From NCBI GenBank assembly GCA_018725205.1, contig QLUB01000002.1, forward strand, positions 1 to 34,664: a stretch of 34,664 bases of DNA, in the 5' to 3' direction. This document shows positions 15,761 to 22,967 of the stretch, piece by piece. This stretch comes from a candidate division NPL-UPA2 bacterium. GTDB lineage: Bacteria; Bacillota; UBA994. Positions within the stretch are counted from its first letter, which is position 1; every line of letters starts with the position of its first letter. Under the pieces are notes generated by a model that worked only from the letters and a program-made list of their open reading frames with translations, made no database searches and was not told the origin of the DNA. Made by a program: the position numbers and the translations under genes.

Positions 15761-16918
15761 CTAGTAGCGCGTTAGCACTCTCGCTAACAACGTGCGCTTA
15801 ATCTCCACCGCATGCTCGGGGCACAGTTCTTGACAGCAGAAGCAGCGGATGCACAGCGCGGAGTTTAGCGCGGGTACATCATTTTTGCGCGCTGTGAGGG
15901 CCTTAGGGGGGCAACTGCGCACGCAGATGCCGCATGAGGTACACTTTGCCTTTACAAAGCGCAGTCTAGGGCGCAAATTGCGGGCGAGAGCTTTTGCGAC
16001 TTGTCTAGGCAGTATTTTTTCAAAGAGGTTGGTGTTTCTAGCGGTTAGGGGGAGCGAAACGTTGTGAGGGGAGAGCGGTGCCCCTACGACAGATACATCC
16101 TCGCTCCTAAGTGGCGCTAGTGGGGGATTGGTCGCTTGCGCTGCCGCAAGCGTTGGCACCTGCTCTGGCCGTAGCCCTAAGATCGCTGCCGCCACCATGT
16201 CCACCGTATGCATGTTTTCCCCCGCCAAAACATAACCCATAAACTTAGGCTTGCCGCCGCTCGGTCCTTCACCCTCCATGATCTCAACAGCGTCCACAAT
16301 CGTAAGCTCCGGCTGTGCTAGTTCGGCAATGCCCACTAGTGCCGCGCAAAAGTCGCGAACTTCTGGCATACGCATGTGGTATTCAATCTTGGTCAAACCG
16401 GGGACCATGCCGAACATGTTCTTTACGGCGCACGTCATTACGGTGAGGCCATGTGTTTTGAGCTTAGGTAGGTTAATCAAGACATCTGCCGCTATCGCCG
16501 GAGCTAAGAGTTTAGCTGAGGTGTGGGGAGCACTCAGTGCTCCATTCACCCTCTGTACACTAGTGTCAAAGTTAAGCAGGGCCCCTGTTTCACGCGCTAC
16601 CGCCGCGAAACCGCATCTTTCATAGGCTAATTTCAGCATGGCGGGGGTATATGGCCCCCCGGGGCTGTCAATAATCAGCGGTATGCCGCCGCAGGCTGAT
16701 ACAAGCTTACACACAGCGTGCACAACTGCGGGGTGGGTCGTAATGGCTCGCTCCGGCGACTTGCCCATCAGCATATTTACTTTAAGCGCCACCTTGAACC
16801 CCGGTCTAATCAACTGTTGAAGTCCATCTGGGTAAATCAGCTGTAAAGCTCTCGCTAATGCTTGCTCGACTTCTTCGGGTGCGTAACTTGGCGTCCGGGT
16901 TACAGCTACACGACTCAC
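15761..16918 (-). CDS. DUF362 protein with two [4Fe-4S] ferredoxin motifs
   Basis: A 385-residue protein. The first ~300 residues are a DUF362 domain (VALKVNMLMGKSPERAITTHP, IIDSPGGPYT, INLPKLKTHGLTVMTCAVKNMFG, VDAVEIMEGEGPSGG). The C-terminus has a bacterial ferredoxin-type pair of clusters: CTSCGICVRSCP and CIRCFCCQELCP, each followed by a typical hydrophobic turn. It therefore probably handles electrons or senses redox state in the cytoplasm; no DUF362 substrate is known to me with confidence. The start is a GTG at 16918 with AGAGGAGAG upstream. It is divergent from glnA, sharing a short regulatory gap. Such proteins are common in strict anaerobes, supporting an anaerobic host. Confidence 0.9.
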   Translation of the reverse strand: MSRVAVTRTPSYAPEEVEQALARALQLIYPDGLQQLIRPGFKVALKVNMLMGKSPERAITTHPAVVHAVCKLVSACGGIPLIIDSPGGPYTPAMLKLAYERCGFAAVARETGALLNFDTSVQRVNGALSAPHTSAKLLAPAIAADVLINLPKLKTHGLTVMTCAVKNMFGMVPGLTKIEYHMRMPEVRDFCAALVGIAELAQPELTIVDAVEIMEGEGPSGGKPKFMGYVLAGENMHTVDMVAAAILGLRPEQVPTLAAAQATNPPLAPLRSEDVSVVGAPLSPHNVSLPLTARNTNLFEKILPRQVAKALARNLRPRLRFVKAKCTSCGICVRSCPPKALTARKNDVPALNSALCIRCFCCQELCPEHAVEIKRTLLARVLTRY

Positions 16919-16951
16919 GCCTGCACTCTCCTCTGGACTATCTCATATCTA

Positions 16952-16980
16952 TGGACAAGCGGGCAGGGTTTATGTATCAT
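16952..16980 (+). promoter_or_regulatory. Candidate glnA promoter
   Basis: TGGACA (16952-16957) and TATCAT (16975-16980) are separated by exactly 17 bp and lie in the gap between the divergent DUF362 gene and glnA. Transcription would start near 16987, giving a leader of about 25 nt before the GTG at 17011. Confidence 0.6.
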
Positions 16981-17010
16981 AATCGCATTATAGCGGAAAG
17001 GGTGAAGGGT

Positions 17011-18336
17011 GTGGCCAGTAGTTTTGACGTGCTGCAGAGAGTAAAAGAGGACAATATCAGGTTTGTCAGGTTGCAGTTCACAGACATCTTAGGCGTCAAC
17101 AAGAATGTCGCTATTTCGGTCGACGAAATCGAACAAGCTCTCGAGGGGCAGCTAATGTTTGACGGCTCCTCCATCGAGGGGTTTGCCCGCATTGAGGAAT
17201 CAGACATGCTGCTTAAGGCCGACCCAGACACCTATGCGGTCTTTCCGTGGACGAAAGACAAAGCCCCAACGGCGCGCCTTATTTGCGACGTTCTTAACAC
17301 CGACGGCACACTCTTTAGCGGTTGCCCGCGCGGCACGCTGAAGCGCGCTGTAGCGGAGGCACAAGCCCTTGGGTACACCATGCAGGTCGGCCCCGAGGCT
17401 GAGTTCTTCTTGTTTAAGCGCGACGCCGAAGGACGTCCCACCACTATTACCAACGACCGCGGCGGCTACTTTGACCTCTCGCCGATTGACCGCGGCGAAG
17501 ACGCCCGCAGAGACATAGTCTTAACGCTCGAGGAGATGGGCTTCCACGTCGAAGCCTCGCACCATGAGTGCGCACCAGGGCAACACGAGATAGACTTTAG
17601 GTATGCGCCGGCGCTTACTACCGCAGATAATGTTACCACATTTAAGCTTGTGGTGCGTACCATTGCCATGCAGCACGGGTTGCACGCTACCTTTATGCCG
17701 AAGCCCCTTTACGGCGAAGCTGGCTCGGGGATGCACATTAACCAGTCTCTGTTTATGAACGGCACTAACGCTTTCTACGACCCAACTGCCCCGCGCCAAT
17801 TAAGTAGCGTGGCCATGCAGTACTTGGCCGGTCTCATTAAGTATGTGCGGGAGTACACCGCCATTACTAATCCTCTCGTCAACTCCTATAAGCGCCTAGT
17901 GCCGGGATACGAAGCGCCGGTCTACATCGCTTGGTCGGAGCGCAACCGCAGCCCACTTATCCGCGTTCCTGCCAGACGAGGCAATGCCACGCGGCTTGAA
18001 TTGCGCAGCCCCGACCCAAGCTGCAATCCCTACCTAGCGTTTGCGGTGGTCCTGCGCGCCGGGCTGCAGGGGATTAAGGACGGGTTAGTGCCGCCCGCGC
18101 CGGTAGAGCGCAATATCTACGATATGGGTGAGGGGGATCGCCGCAGTGCCGGTGTAGAGGGCTTGCCCGGTAGCCTGCCGGAGGCTTTGCAGTACTTTAG
18201 CCAGAGCCAACTTATGCGGGACACGCTTGGGGAGCACATCGTCGAGCGTTATCTCGCCGCCAAAAAGGCAGAACACCACCTCTACGAAAAGACAGTGCAC
18301 CCTTGGGAGCTAGAAAGATACCTGTCAATTTTCTAG
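17011..18336 (+). CDS. glnA: Glutamine synthetase, type I (alpha subgroup)
   Basis: A 441-residue enzyme joining ammonia and glutamate with ATP. Motifs in order: beta-grasp N-domain FVRLQFTDILG, FDGSSIEGFARIEESDM, metal-binding PEAEFFLF, HHECAPGQHEIDFRY, GSGMHINQSLF, NSYKRLVPGYEAPVYIAWSE and the NRSPLIRVPA loop. Arg60 in EGFARIEESD corresponds to Arg62 of Bacillus subtilis GlnA, which mediates glutamine feedback inhibition, and the length fits GSI-alpha, which is not adenylylated. The GTG at 17011 gives the usual N-terminus; the frame extends back to 16858 but that would cover the promoter. GGAAAGGG is about nine bases upstream. No glnR-like repressor gene or GlnR box was recognised nearby. 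Confidence 0.95.
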   Translation: MASSFDVLQRVKEDNIRFVRLQFTDILGVNKNVAISVDEIEQALEGQLMFDGSSIEGFARIEESDMLLKADPDTYAVFPWTKDKAPTARLICDVLNTDGTLFSGCPRGTLKRAVAEAQALGYTMQVGPEAEFFLFKRDAEGRPTTITNDRGGYFDLSPIDRGEDARRDIVLTLEEMGFHVEASHHECAPGQHEIDFRYAPALTTADNVTTFKLVVRTIAMQHGLHATFMPKPLYGEAGSGMHINQSLFMNGTNAFYDPTAPRQLSSVAMQYLAGLIKYVREYTAITNPLVNSYKRLVPGYEAPVYIAWSERNRSPLIRVPARRGNATRLELRSPDPSCNPYLAFAVVLRAGLQGIKDGLVPPAPVERNIYDMGEGDRRSAGVEGLPGSLPEALQYFSQSQLMRDTLGEHIVERYLAAKKAEHHLYEKTVHPWELERYLSIF

Positions 18337-18459
18337 GTACGCCAGCCGCAGCCACACCTAGATGGCGTGCATACGGTCTTTGGGAAAGTAATCGACAACG
18401 TGGACCTCGTTGACCAAATCGAGCAGGGCGATAAGATGCTCAAGGTAAGAGTGCAGTAA
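18337..18459 (+). pseudogene. Cyclophilin-type peptidyl-prolyl isomerase, C-terminal remnant
   Basis: Starting at the first codon after the glnA stop, the frame reads PHLDGVHTVFGKVIDN followed by a VDLVDQIEQGDK block and a TAA at 457-459 of this kilobase. This is the well-known C-terminal strand-and-helix of cyclophilin-type isomerases (PHLDGxHTVFGxV). There is no start codon and none of the catalytic part, so only about 40 codons of a ~150-200 residue gene survive. The frame is intact, suggesting a fairly recent loss. The junction with glnA is abrupt, as if a deletion or insertion fused the two. Confidence 0.8.
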
Positions 18460-18469
18460 TAATTTGGCC

Positions 18470-18496
18470 TCTGGCTAATTGCCGGGTAGAGCCAGA
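18470..18496 (-). terminator. Possible weak terminator hairpin of the MFS gene
   Basis: TCTGGCT (18470-18476) and AGCCAGA (18490-18496) form a 7-bp stem with a 13-nt loop between the converging cyclophilin remnant and the MFS gene. No T-run is adjacent. Confidence 0.3.
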
Positions 18497-18531
18497 CCAC
18501 GCCTGTATCCGCGCCATTTATGAGGGCGCTA

Positions 18532-19713
18532 TTAACCGGTGGGGGCATCCTGCCAACGCACTCGTTCTACAGCCACTGCCACTACAGCCAAGAGCACTCC
18601 CATCCCCACAAAGACCGAAGGCACACCAAAACCTAACGCCATATATCCGCCAAGCGTAGGGCCAAGCGCAGCGCCAAATTGGCCGAAGCTATTGTTTAGC
18701 GCCAAAGCGCGGCTGCGGAAATTTGTCGGTACAGACTTGGCAATCAGCATCGTGCTAATCGGCATTAGCGCCGCAATAAACAGACCAAGGACAAAGCGCA
18801 TGCCGCCAAGCATATACAAGCTGGTAGACAACGCCGTCAGAACGCTGACCGCTGCGGCCCCAATTAGGGCTACGCGGAGCACTTTTCGCTCTCCCCAAGT
18901 TGCGCTTAAACGTCCCCAGCGTGGGGCAGCCAGTACCGTAGCGATGCCCGCCAGCGCGAAGATAATGCCGGTCGGCACAGCCGCATCGCGTTCACCCGCC
19001 AGCTGCAGGATAAAGATGGGGAGTAGCGGCTGAATTACCATGAGGGCAATATTAAAAATCAGCACGAGCACAAACATCTGCACCAAGAAAGGTTTGCTTA
19101 GTGACTGCCGTATGTCATCGAGCACATCGCGCTTCAGGGAGCGATCGCCCTTGTGAGTCTCGTTAGTGAACATCACCGTAAACATGGTCGCCACAAAGAG
19201 GCTCATTCCAGCGAGCATCAAGGTTTGCTGGATGCCCAAAAAATAGCTCATGTAGCCGCCAACCAGCGGGCCGATGACCGAACCAAAGGCGCCTCCGCTT
19301 TGGATAACACCGAGCGCCGGGCCCATATGTTCTTCCGGTGTGTTCACTGCGACCATGGCAATAGCTGTAGGGATAAACCCATTAAATAAACCCAAAAGCA
19401 AGCGGAGGAAAATAACTTGCCATCCGTTGGTGGCAAATGACAGCAAAATGTAGGTCGCGCCAATCCCCATGCCCGCCCGTACTAGCTGCAACCTGCGCCC
19501 ATACTTGTCCGCTAAGGATCCCCATAGCGGCGCCATCAAGGCGCTGGTGTAAAAGGTAGCGGCAAAAGCCCAGCCCGACCAGACTTCTAAGTTCTCGACC
19601 ACGCCCACATCTTTAAGCAGCATGGGCAAAAACGGGCTGACTAAAGAGAAGGATATGCCTGCAAAGACGGTTCCCACCCACAGCACTAGCAAGTTGCGCC
19701 GCCATAGCTCCAT
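18532..19713 (-). CDS. MFS efflux transporter (DHA1/MdtG-like)
   Basis: A 393-residue protein with about 12 predicted membrane helices. The MFS signature between helices 2 and 3 is present as APLWGSLADKYGRRLQLV, motif C-like glycine-rich sequence occurs in helix 5 (GVIQSGGAFGSVIGPLVGGY), and the second half repeats the pattern (PRWGRLSATWGERKVLR; NNSFGQFGAALGPTLGGYMA). Motif C is characteristic of proton-driven drug antiporters, so export of a toxic compound is likely; the substrate is unknown. The ATG at 19713 has AGGGGGAT upstream. It is a single-gene unit, divergent from the DUF1540 gene. No regulator gene is adjacent. Confidence 0.9.
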   Translation of the reverse strand: MELWRRNLLVLWVGTVFAGISFSLVSPFLPMLLKDVGVVENLEVWSGWAFAATFYTSALMAPLWGSLADKYGRRLQLVRAGMGIGATYILLSFATNGWQVIFLRLLLGLFNGFIPTAIAMVAVNTPEEHMGPALGVIQSGGAFGSVIGPLVGGYMSYFLGIQQTLMLAGMSLFVATMFTVMFTNETHKGDRSLKRDVLDDIRQSLSKPFLVQMFVLVLIFNIALMVIQPLLPIFILQLAGERDAAVPTGIIFALAGIATVLAAPRWGRLSATWGERKVLRVALIGAAAVSVLTALSTSLYMLGGMRFVLGLFIAALMPISTMLIAKSVPTNFRSRALALNNSFGQFGAALGPTLGGYMALGFGVPSVFVGMGVLLAVVAVAVERVRWQDAPTG

Positions 19714-19825
19714 GCGTATCCCCCTGAATGCGTGCTTTTTTGTGATTGTACTATTTCTAGAGGCGAATTACTAGACAGTGGCACTAAGATAGGCGCGCCC
19801 TTTAGGTGTCTTGCTCTGCCAGAAA

Positions 19826-19834
19826 TGCTATAAT
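19826..19834 (+). promoter_or_regulatory. Extended -10 promoter for the DUF1540 gene
   Basis: TGCTATAAT is a perfect extended -10 (TGnTATAAT), located 78 bp before the DUF1540 start codon in the divergent gap with the MFS gene. No good -35 is present, which extended -10 promoters do not need. Confidence 0.6.
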
Positions 19835-19911
19835 GACCATGGTGAGTTCTGGCATGAATCTTGCCCCTTGACGCATACTAAACACAGCATGCAACAAAGG
19901 GGGTGAATGTA

Positions 19912-20082
19912 ATGAACGTGGATGGAACCAGTCGTCATCTCTCGGGGGTAAAGTGTGTGGTGAACACATGTCGTTATCACGTGAACACCAGTCACTGTAG
20001 CGCCAAGGAGATTGAGGTGCAGTCGCCTAATGCTCGTAGCAGCAAGGATACCGATTGCAGAACATTCTCCCCACGGGCTTAG
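19912..20082 (+). CDS. DUF1540 small cysteine protein
   Basis: A 56-residue protein, easily missed because of its size. It matches the DUF1540 pattern: GVKCVVNTCRYHVN, then HCSAKEIEV and, after a variable stretch, TDCRTF. The four cysteines (15, 20, 29, 49) are spaced as in that family and could bind a metal ion. DUF1540 proteins are abundant in Clostridia and are often connected with sporulation or stress, but no biochemical role is established. The ATG at 19912 follows AAAGGGGGTGA, an excellent ribosome binding site, and an extended -10 lies upstream; a long hairpin follows the stop. It therefore looks like its own transcription unit just before whiA. Confidence 0.85.
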   Translation: MNVDGTSRHLSGVKCVVNTCRYHVNTSHCSAKEIEVQSPNARSSKDTDCRTFSPRA

Positions 20083-20088
20083 GCAGCC

Positions 20089-20128
20089 GGGACGACAGGC
20101 TCATCTGTAAGGATGGGCCTGTCGTCCC
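20089..20128 (+). terminator. Long hairpin after the DUF1540 gene
   Basis: GGGACGACAGGC (20089-20100) pairs perfectly with GCCTGTCGTCCC (20117-20128), and inner CATC/GATG bases extend the stem. It begins seven bases after the stop codon. The T-rich tract is absent (ATATGACAACTTT), so it may end transcription inefficiently or mark an mRNA 3' end. Confidence 0.6.
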
Positions 20129-20241
20129 ATATGACAACTTTGACCTTCGTGCCGCGACCGCCCGCAGCATAGCGTCCTCCTGCAGGGAAAGAGAAGCGCA
20201 AGTGGAATAGTAAGTGAAGGCGTTCACGCGGGAGGTGCAAA

Positions 20242-21204
20242 GTGACATTTACCGAAGCCGTCAAGAGCGAGCTCGTAAGAGTGATTGACGAGGAGGCCTG
20301 CTGTCGCCGCGCCGAGCTAGTAGCGATCATCAGACAACACGCCACCTTGCAGTTATCTCGCGGCGGTAGCCTAGGCTTAAACATCGCTACTCAAAGCCCC
20401 GGAGTAGCTAGACTTATCTTGCGCCTAGTCAAGGAGCATCAGCCGGAGGCGAGGGTGTTTATTAGGCGTAGGTCGGCGTTTCGCAAGAACCGCATGTACC
20501 TTATTTTTTGCCCGCATGCCGAGGAAGTGCTCATGGCGGTGGGACTGTGGGACGTCGGTAACCGGCGCATTCATTTGACCCAACTTGGACCGATAGTAGA
20601 GTCCGAGCAGGCTGTGGACTGTTGCCTCAGGGCGTATCTGCGTGGCGCGTTTATCATATCCGGCACGATTACCGATCCGAATCGCGTATCGTATCACCTC
20701 GAAATGGTGACGGAGTCCGAAGCACAAGCAGAGTACCTTTGCGCAGTGATGGAGAGATGCCAGCTTGTACCGCGCACCATCAGGCGCAAGGAGCTGCTTG
20801 TGGTGTATCTCAAGGAAGGCGAGCAGATCGTAGATTTCCTGAACCTTGCTGGAGCGCACGCTTCGCTGCTCAGGGTAGAAGAAGCACGGGTACGTAAATC
20901 CATGCGCAATCAAGTAAACAGGCTAGTCAACGCCGAAACTGCCAACCTCAATAAAACCATGCAGACATCCTGGCGACAGGCAGATGCGATTAGGTTTATC
21001 GACAAGACTATTGGCATCACTAGTCTGCCTGAGCCACTGCAGGAGGCTGCGGCCCTGCGCACGCGGTACCCCGAGGCTAGCCTAGCGGAACTAAGTCTTT
21101 ACTTTACCCCGCCGCTTAGTAAAAGCGCGGTTAATCATCGGCTACGCAAACTGGAAGCGGTAGCGAAAAGACACGGGTTTAGGGGAGGGGATGAGCTCAA
21201 GTGA
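20242..21204 (+). CDS. whiA: WhiA-type DNA-binding regulator
   Basis: A 320-residue protein with the family layout: an N-terminal LAGLIDADG-like half (MTFTEAVKSELVRV, CCRRAELVAIIRQHATL, CCLRAYLRGAFIISGTITDPNRVSYHLEM) and a C-terminal helix-turn-helix (LSKSAVNHRLRKLEAVA). The endonuclease active site is not expected to be functional in WhiA. In Streptomyces it controls sporulation; in Bacillus it affects cell division and chromosome segregation. The GTG at 20242 has GGGAGGTG upstream. It usually follows yvcK; here they are 10 kb apart. Its stop overlaps the start of the HPr-like gene (GTGA), so it is coupled to the phosphotransfer pair. Confidence 0.96.
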   Translation: MTFTEAVKSELVRVIDEEACCRRAELVAIIRQHATLQLSRGGSLGLNIATQSPGVARLILRLVKEHQPEARVFIRRRSAFRKNRMYLIFCPHAEEVLMAVGLWDVGNRRIHLTQLGPIVESEQAVDCCLRAYLRGAFIISGTITDPNRVSYHLEMVTESEAQAEYLCAVMERCQLVPRTIRRKELLVVYLKEGEQIVDFLNLAGAHASLLRVEEARVRKSMRNQVNRLVNAETANLNKTMQTSWRQADAIRFIDKTIGITSLPEPLQEAAALRTRYPEASLAELSLYFTPPLSKSAVNHRLRKLEAVAKRHGFRGGDELK

Positions 21205-21479
21205 AAGAGGCGCAGCGTTTCGCGGTGATATCTAACGAAGTTCTACACTTTAGGCCCTTCGCCCGCTTGCGGGAGCTCTGCAGCCAACTCAACATGGACG
21301 TACGGCTATCGCATGGCGACGATACGCTCTCTGCGGCTAACATTCTAGCCCTTACGGGGTGGGAGCTGACAACAGGGGATCGTGTGCTTGTTACCGTGCG
21401 GGGTAGCGGCGACGTGGATGCGGCGTTAGGCGCAGTTGTGCAGTTTATCGAAGAAGGGTTTGGCGAACGGCAGTGTTAA
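21201..21479 (+). CDS. HPr-like phosphocarrier with the regulatory serine replaced by Asn
   Basis: A 92-residue HPr-fold protein. Aligning on the C-terminal GD-[RV]-V-x-V-x-x-x-G and EEGFGE segments, His16 in VLHFRP occupies the active His15 position, followed by the conserved Arg-Pro. The Ser46 position is Asn47 (SAANILALTG instead of the usual KSIMGVMSL), so an HPr kinase could not phosphorylate it. This is the reverse of Bacillus Crh, which lacks His15 but keeps Ser46. The GTG start overlaps the whiA stop (GTGA) and the stop overlaps the enzyme I-like ATG (TAATG). The partner gene suggests it receives phosphate from the enzyme I-like protein. The alignment was done by eye and should be checked structurally. 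Confidence 0.8.
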   Translation: MKEAQRFAVISNEVLHFRPFARLRELCSQLNMDVRLSHGDDTLSAANILALTGWELTTGDRVLVTVRGSGDVDAALGAVVQFIEEGFGERQC

Positions 21480-22909
21480 TGGCAGAAGGAATTGGTGTCG
21501 CGGGGGGCACCGCGTGTGGAGTGGCCTATCGACCGTCAACGCGGCGACAGGCGGCGGTAAGCGTCGAGCATGTTTATAGCGCGGCCAAGCGGCGCTACGA
21601 GCGGTGGGCGGAGGACTCTAGCCTGCCTGCAACCGCACGCGACCTGGCACTCGTTTATCTAGCGCTGCTTGAGGACCCGGAACTGCGGGAGGCCATAGAG
21701 GGGGACGTAACTAAGGGGCGGACGGTAGGCGAGGCCATTACTGAGGCCTGTGAGCACCAAGCCAGGCTCCTTGACGGCGCTCGCCACCCTTACCTGCGGC
21801 AGCGTGCCCAAGACTTGCGCGCTCTCGTGCAGGAGCTCTTAGTAATGAAGGACGAGGGCAATTACGGCGGCATATTGCTGGCCGATTCGCTTACCCCGCT
21901 AGGGTTGTACGAGGCGTATGGTGCCGGAGCGCGCGGCATTATCTTGCGCGAATCCTTGGCTTTCACCTCGCACCTCGCGATATTGGCCCGCACCGTAGGC
22001 TTACCGCTGGTGGCTGGCGTGGCCTTCGATATAACGTATTGGCAGGGGCAACTTATCAGCATAGACGGCGCTTCCGGTCAGATCTGGGCAGGGGAGCGAA
22101 GCTTCACTCTGCAGCATATGGACTACACCCCCTACCCGTTGTGGCTTAATGCTGCCTCCGCCCGGGATATTGCCGCAGCACAGGGGTACAAAGGGGTGGG
22201 GCTTTTCCGGACGGAATTTCTCTACCTGCAGTTGGGTGGGATTCCTGCCGTTGAGTACGAAGAAGAGCACTATGTCGCCGCAGTCAAAGCGGCTGCGGGC
22301 AGGCCTGTCATCTTCCGCCTGCTGGACTTGGGCTCTGACAAACCTATAGCTGGGTTGACGTTAGATAAGGAGCCGAACCCCATGCTAGGGGAGCGAGGCG
22401 TGCGGGTCCTCTTGCGGCGCCGCGATATCCTAGAACGGCAAGTCAGGGCACTGCTGGTAGCTTCTGCACACGGACCGCTCAGCATTATGGTTCCGATGGT
22501 GATTAGTGCCCACGAAATGGCGGAGGTGAGAACCGTGCTTAGCGAGCTTGGTGCTTCACACCTTAAGCTCGGCGCGATGCTCGAGACACCCGCCGCGCTG
22601 CTGATGGCGGAGGAACTAACGGGGGTGTCCGACTTCTTTAGCCTTGGCACTAACGACTTAGCGGCATACGTGTACGCCTGCGACCGCGCCGGCGAAATGC
22701 ATTTGCCGGACAAGGCCGAGGCCATGTTTCGCCTGATTGCCTTCTCTTTGCGTGCCGCCAAGCAGCAGGGGCGTGAAGTCGGTGTCTGCGGCGAGTTAGC
22801 GGCTGACCCCGTCTACTCAGCTCGTTTTCTTGAACTGGGATGCGACTACTTAAGCATGGTAGCTTCGGCATTTCCTATCGTCGGAAAAGCTCTGCGCGGG
22901 AGAAATTAA
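21479..22909 (+). CDS. Short enzyme I-like PEP phosphotransferase
   Basis: A 476-residue protein, about 95 residues shorter than canonical enzyme I. The phospho-histidine is His165 in AFTSHLAILART, although the usual GGR before TSH is LAF. The PEP domain looks complete: Arg244 (LFRTEF), Arg280 (IFRLLDLGSDK), metal ligands Glu369 (LETPAA) and Asp393 (GTNDL), Arg403 (CDRAG) and Cys437 (VCGELA). It ends soon after the barrel, lacking the last ~40 residues, and the N-terminal HPr-binding region is reduced by about 25. The ATG at 21479 overlaps the HPr-like stop. It should autophosphorylate on PEP and pass phosphate to the HPr-like protein; no sugar permease (enzyme II) is nearby, so a regulatory rather than transport function is likely. 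Confidence 0.85.
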   Translation: MAEGIGVAGGTACGVAYRPSTRRQAAVSVEHVYSAAKRRYERWAEDSSLPATARDLALVYLALLEDPELREAIEGDVTKGRTVGEAITEACEHQARLLDGARHPYLRQRAQDLRALVQELLVMKDEGNYGGILLADSLTPLGLYEAYGAGARGIILRESLAFTSHLAILARTVGLPLVAGVAFDITYWQGQLISIDGASGQIWAGERSFTLQHMDYTPYPLWLNAASARDIAAAQGYKGVGLFRTEFLYLQLGGIPAVEYEEEHYVAAVKAAAGRPVIFRLLDLGSDKPIAGLTLDKEPNPMLGERGVRVLLRRRDILERQVRALLVASAHGPLSIMVPMVISAHEMAEVRTVLSELGASHLKLGAMLETPAALLMAEELTGVSDFFSLGTNDLAAYVYACDRAGEMHLPDKAEAMFRLIAFSLRAAKQQGREVGVCGELAADPVYSARFLELGCDYLSMVASAFPIVGKALRGRN

Positions 22910-22920
22910 GCGCTGAATAT

Positions 22921-22940
22921 TTCTCTGTGCCTCTGTGGTG
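22921..22940 (+). repeat. Dispersed intergenic repeat, copy 2
   Basis: TTCTCTGTGCCTCTGTGGTG differs at one base from 3122-3141. It lies in the short gap between the enzyme I-like gene and gap. Confidence 0.6.
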
Positions 22941-22967
22941 CAAGTATCCAACACAAGGAGGGTGTTC

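Noticed and set aside
18539..19033. 164-codon plus-strand frame inside the MFS gene
   Set aside because: Opposite a clear membrane transporter; the translation has no recognisable motif.
19714..20241. tRNA or riboswitch in the largest intergenic gap
   Set aside because: No cloverleaf or known aptamer pattern; the gap is explained by a promoter, the DUF1540 gene and a hairpin.
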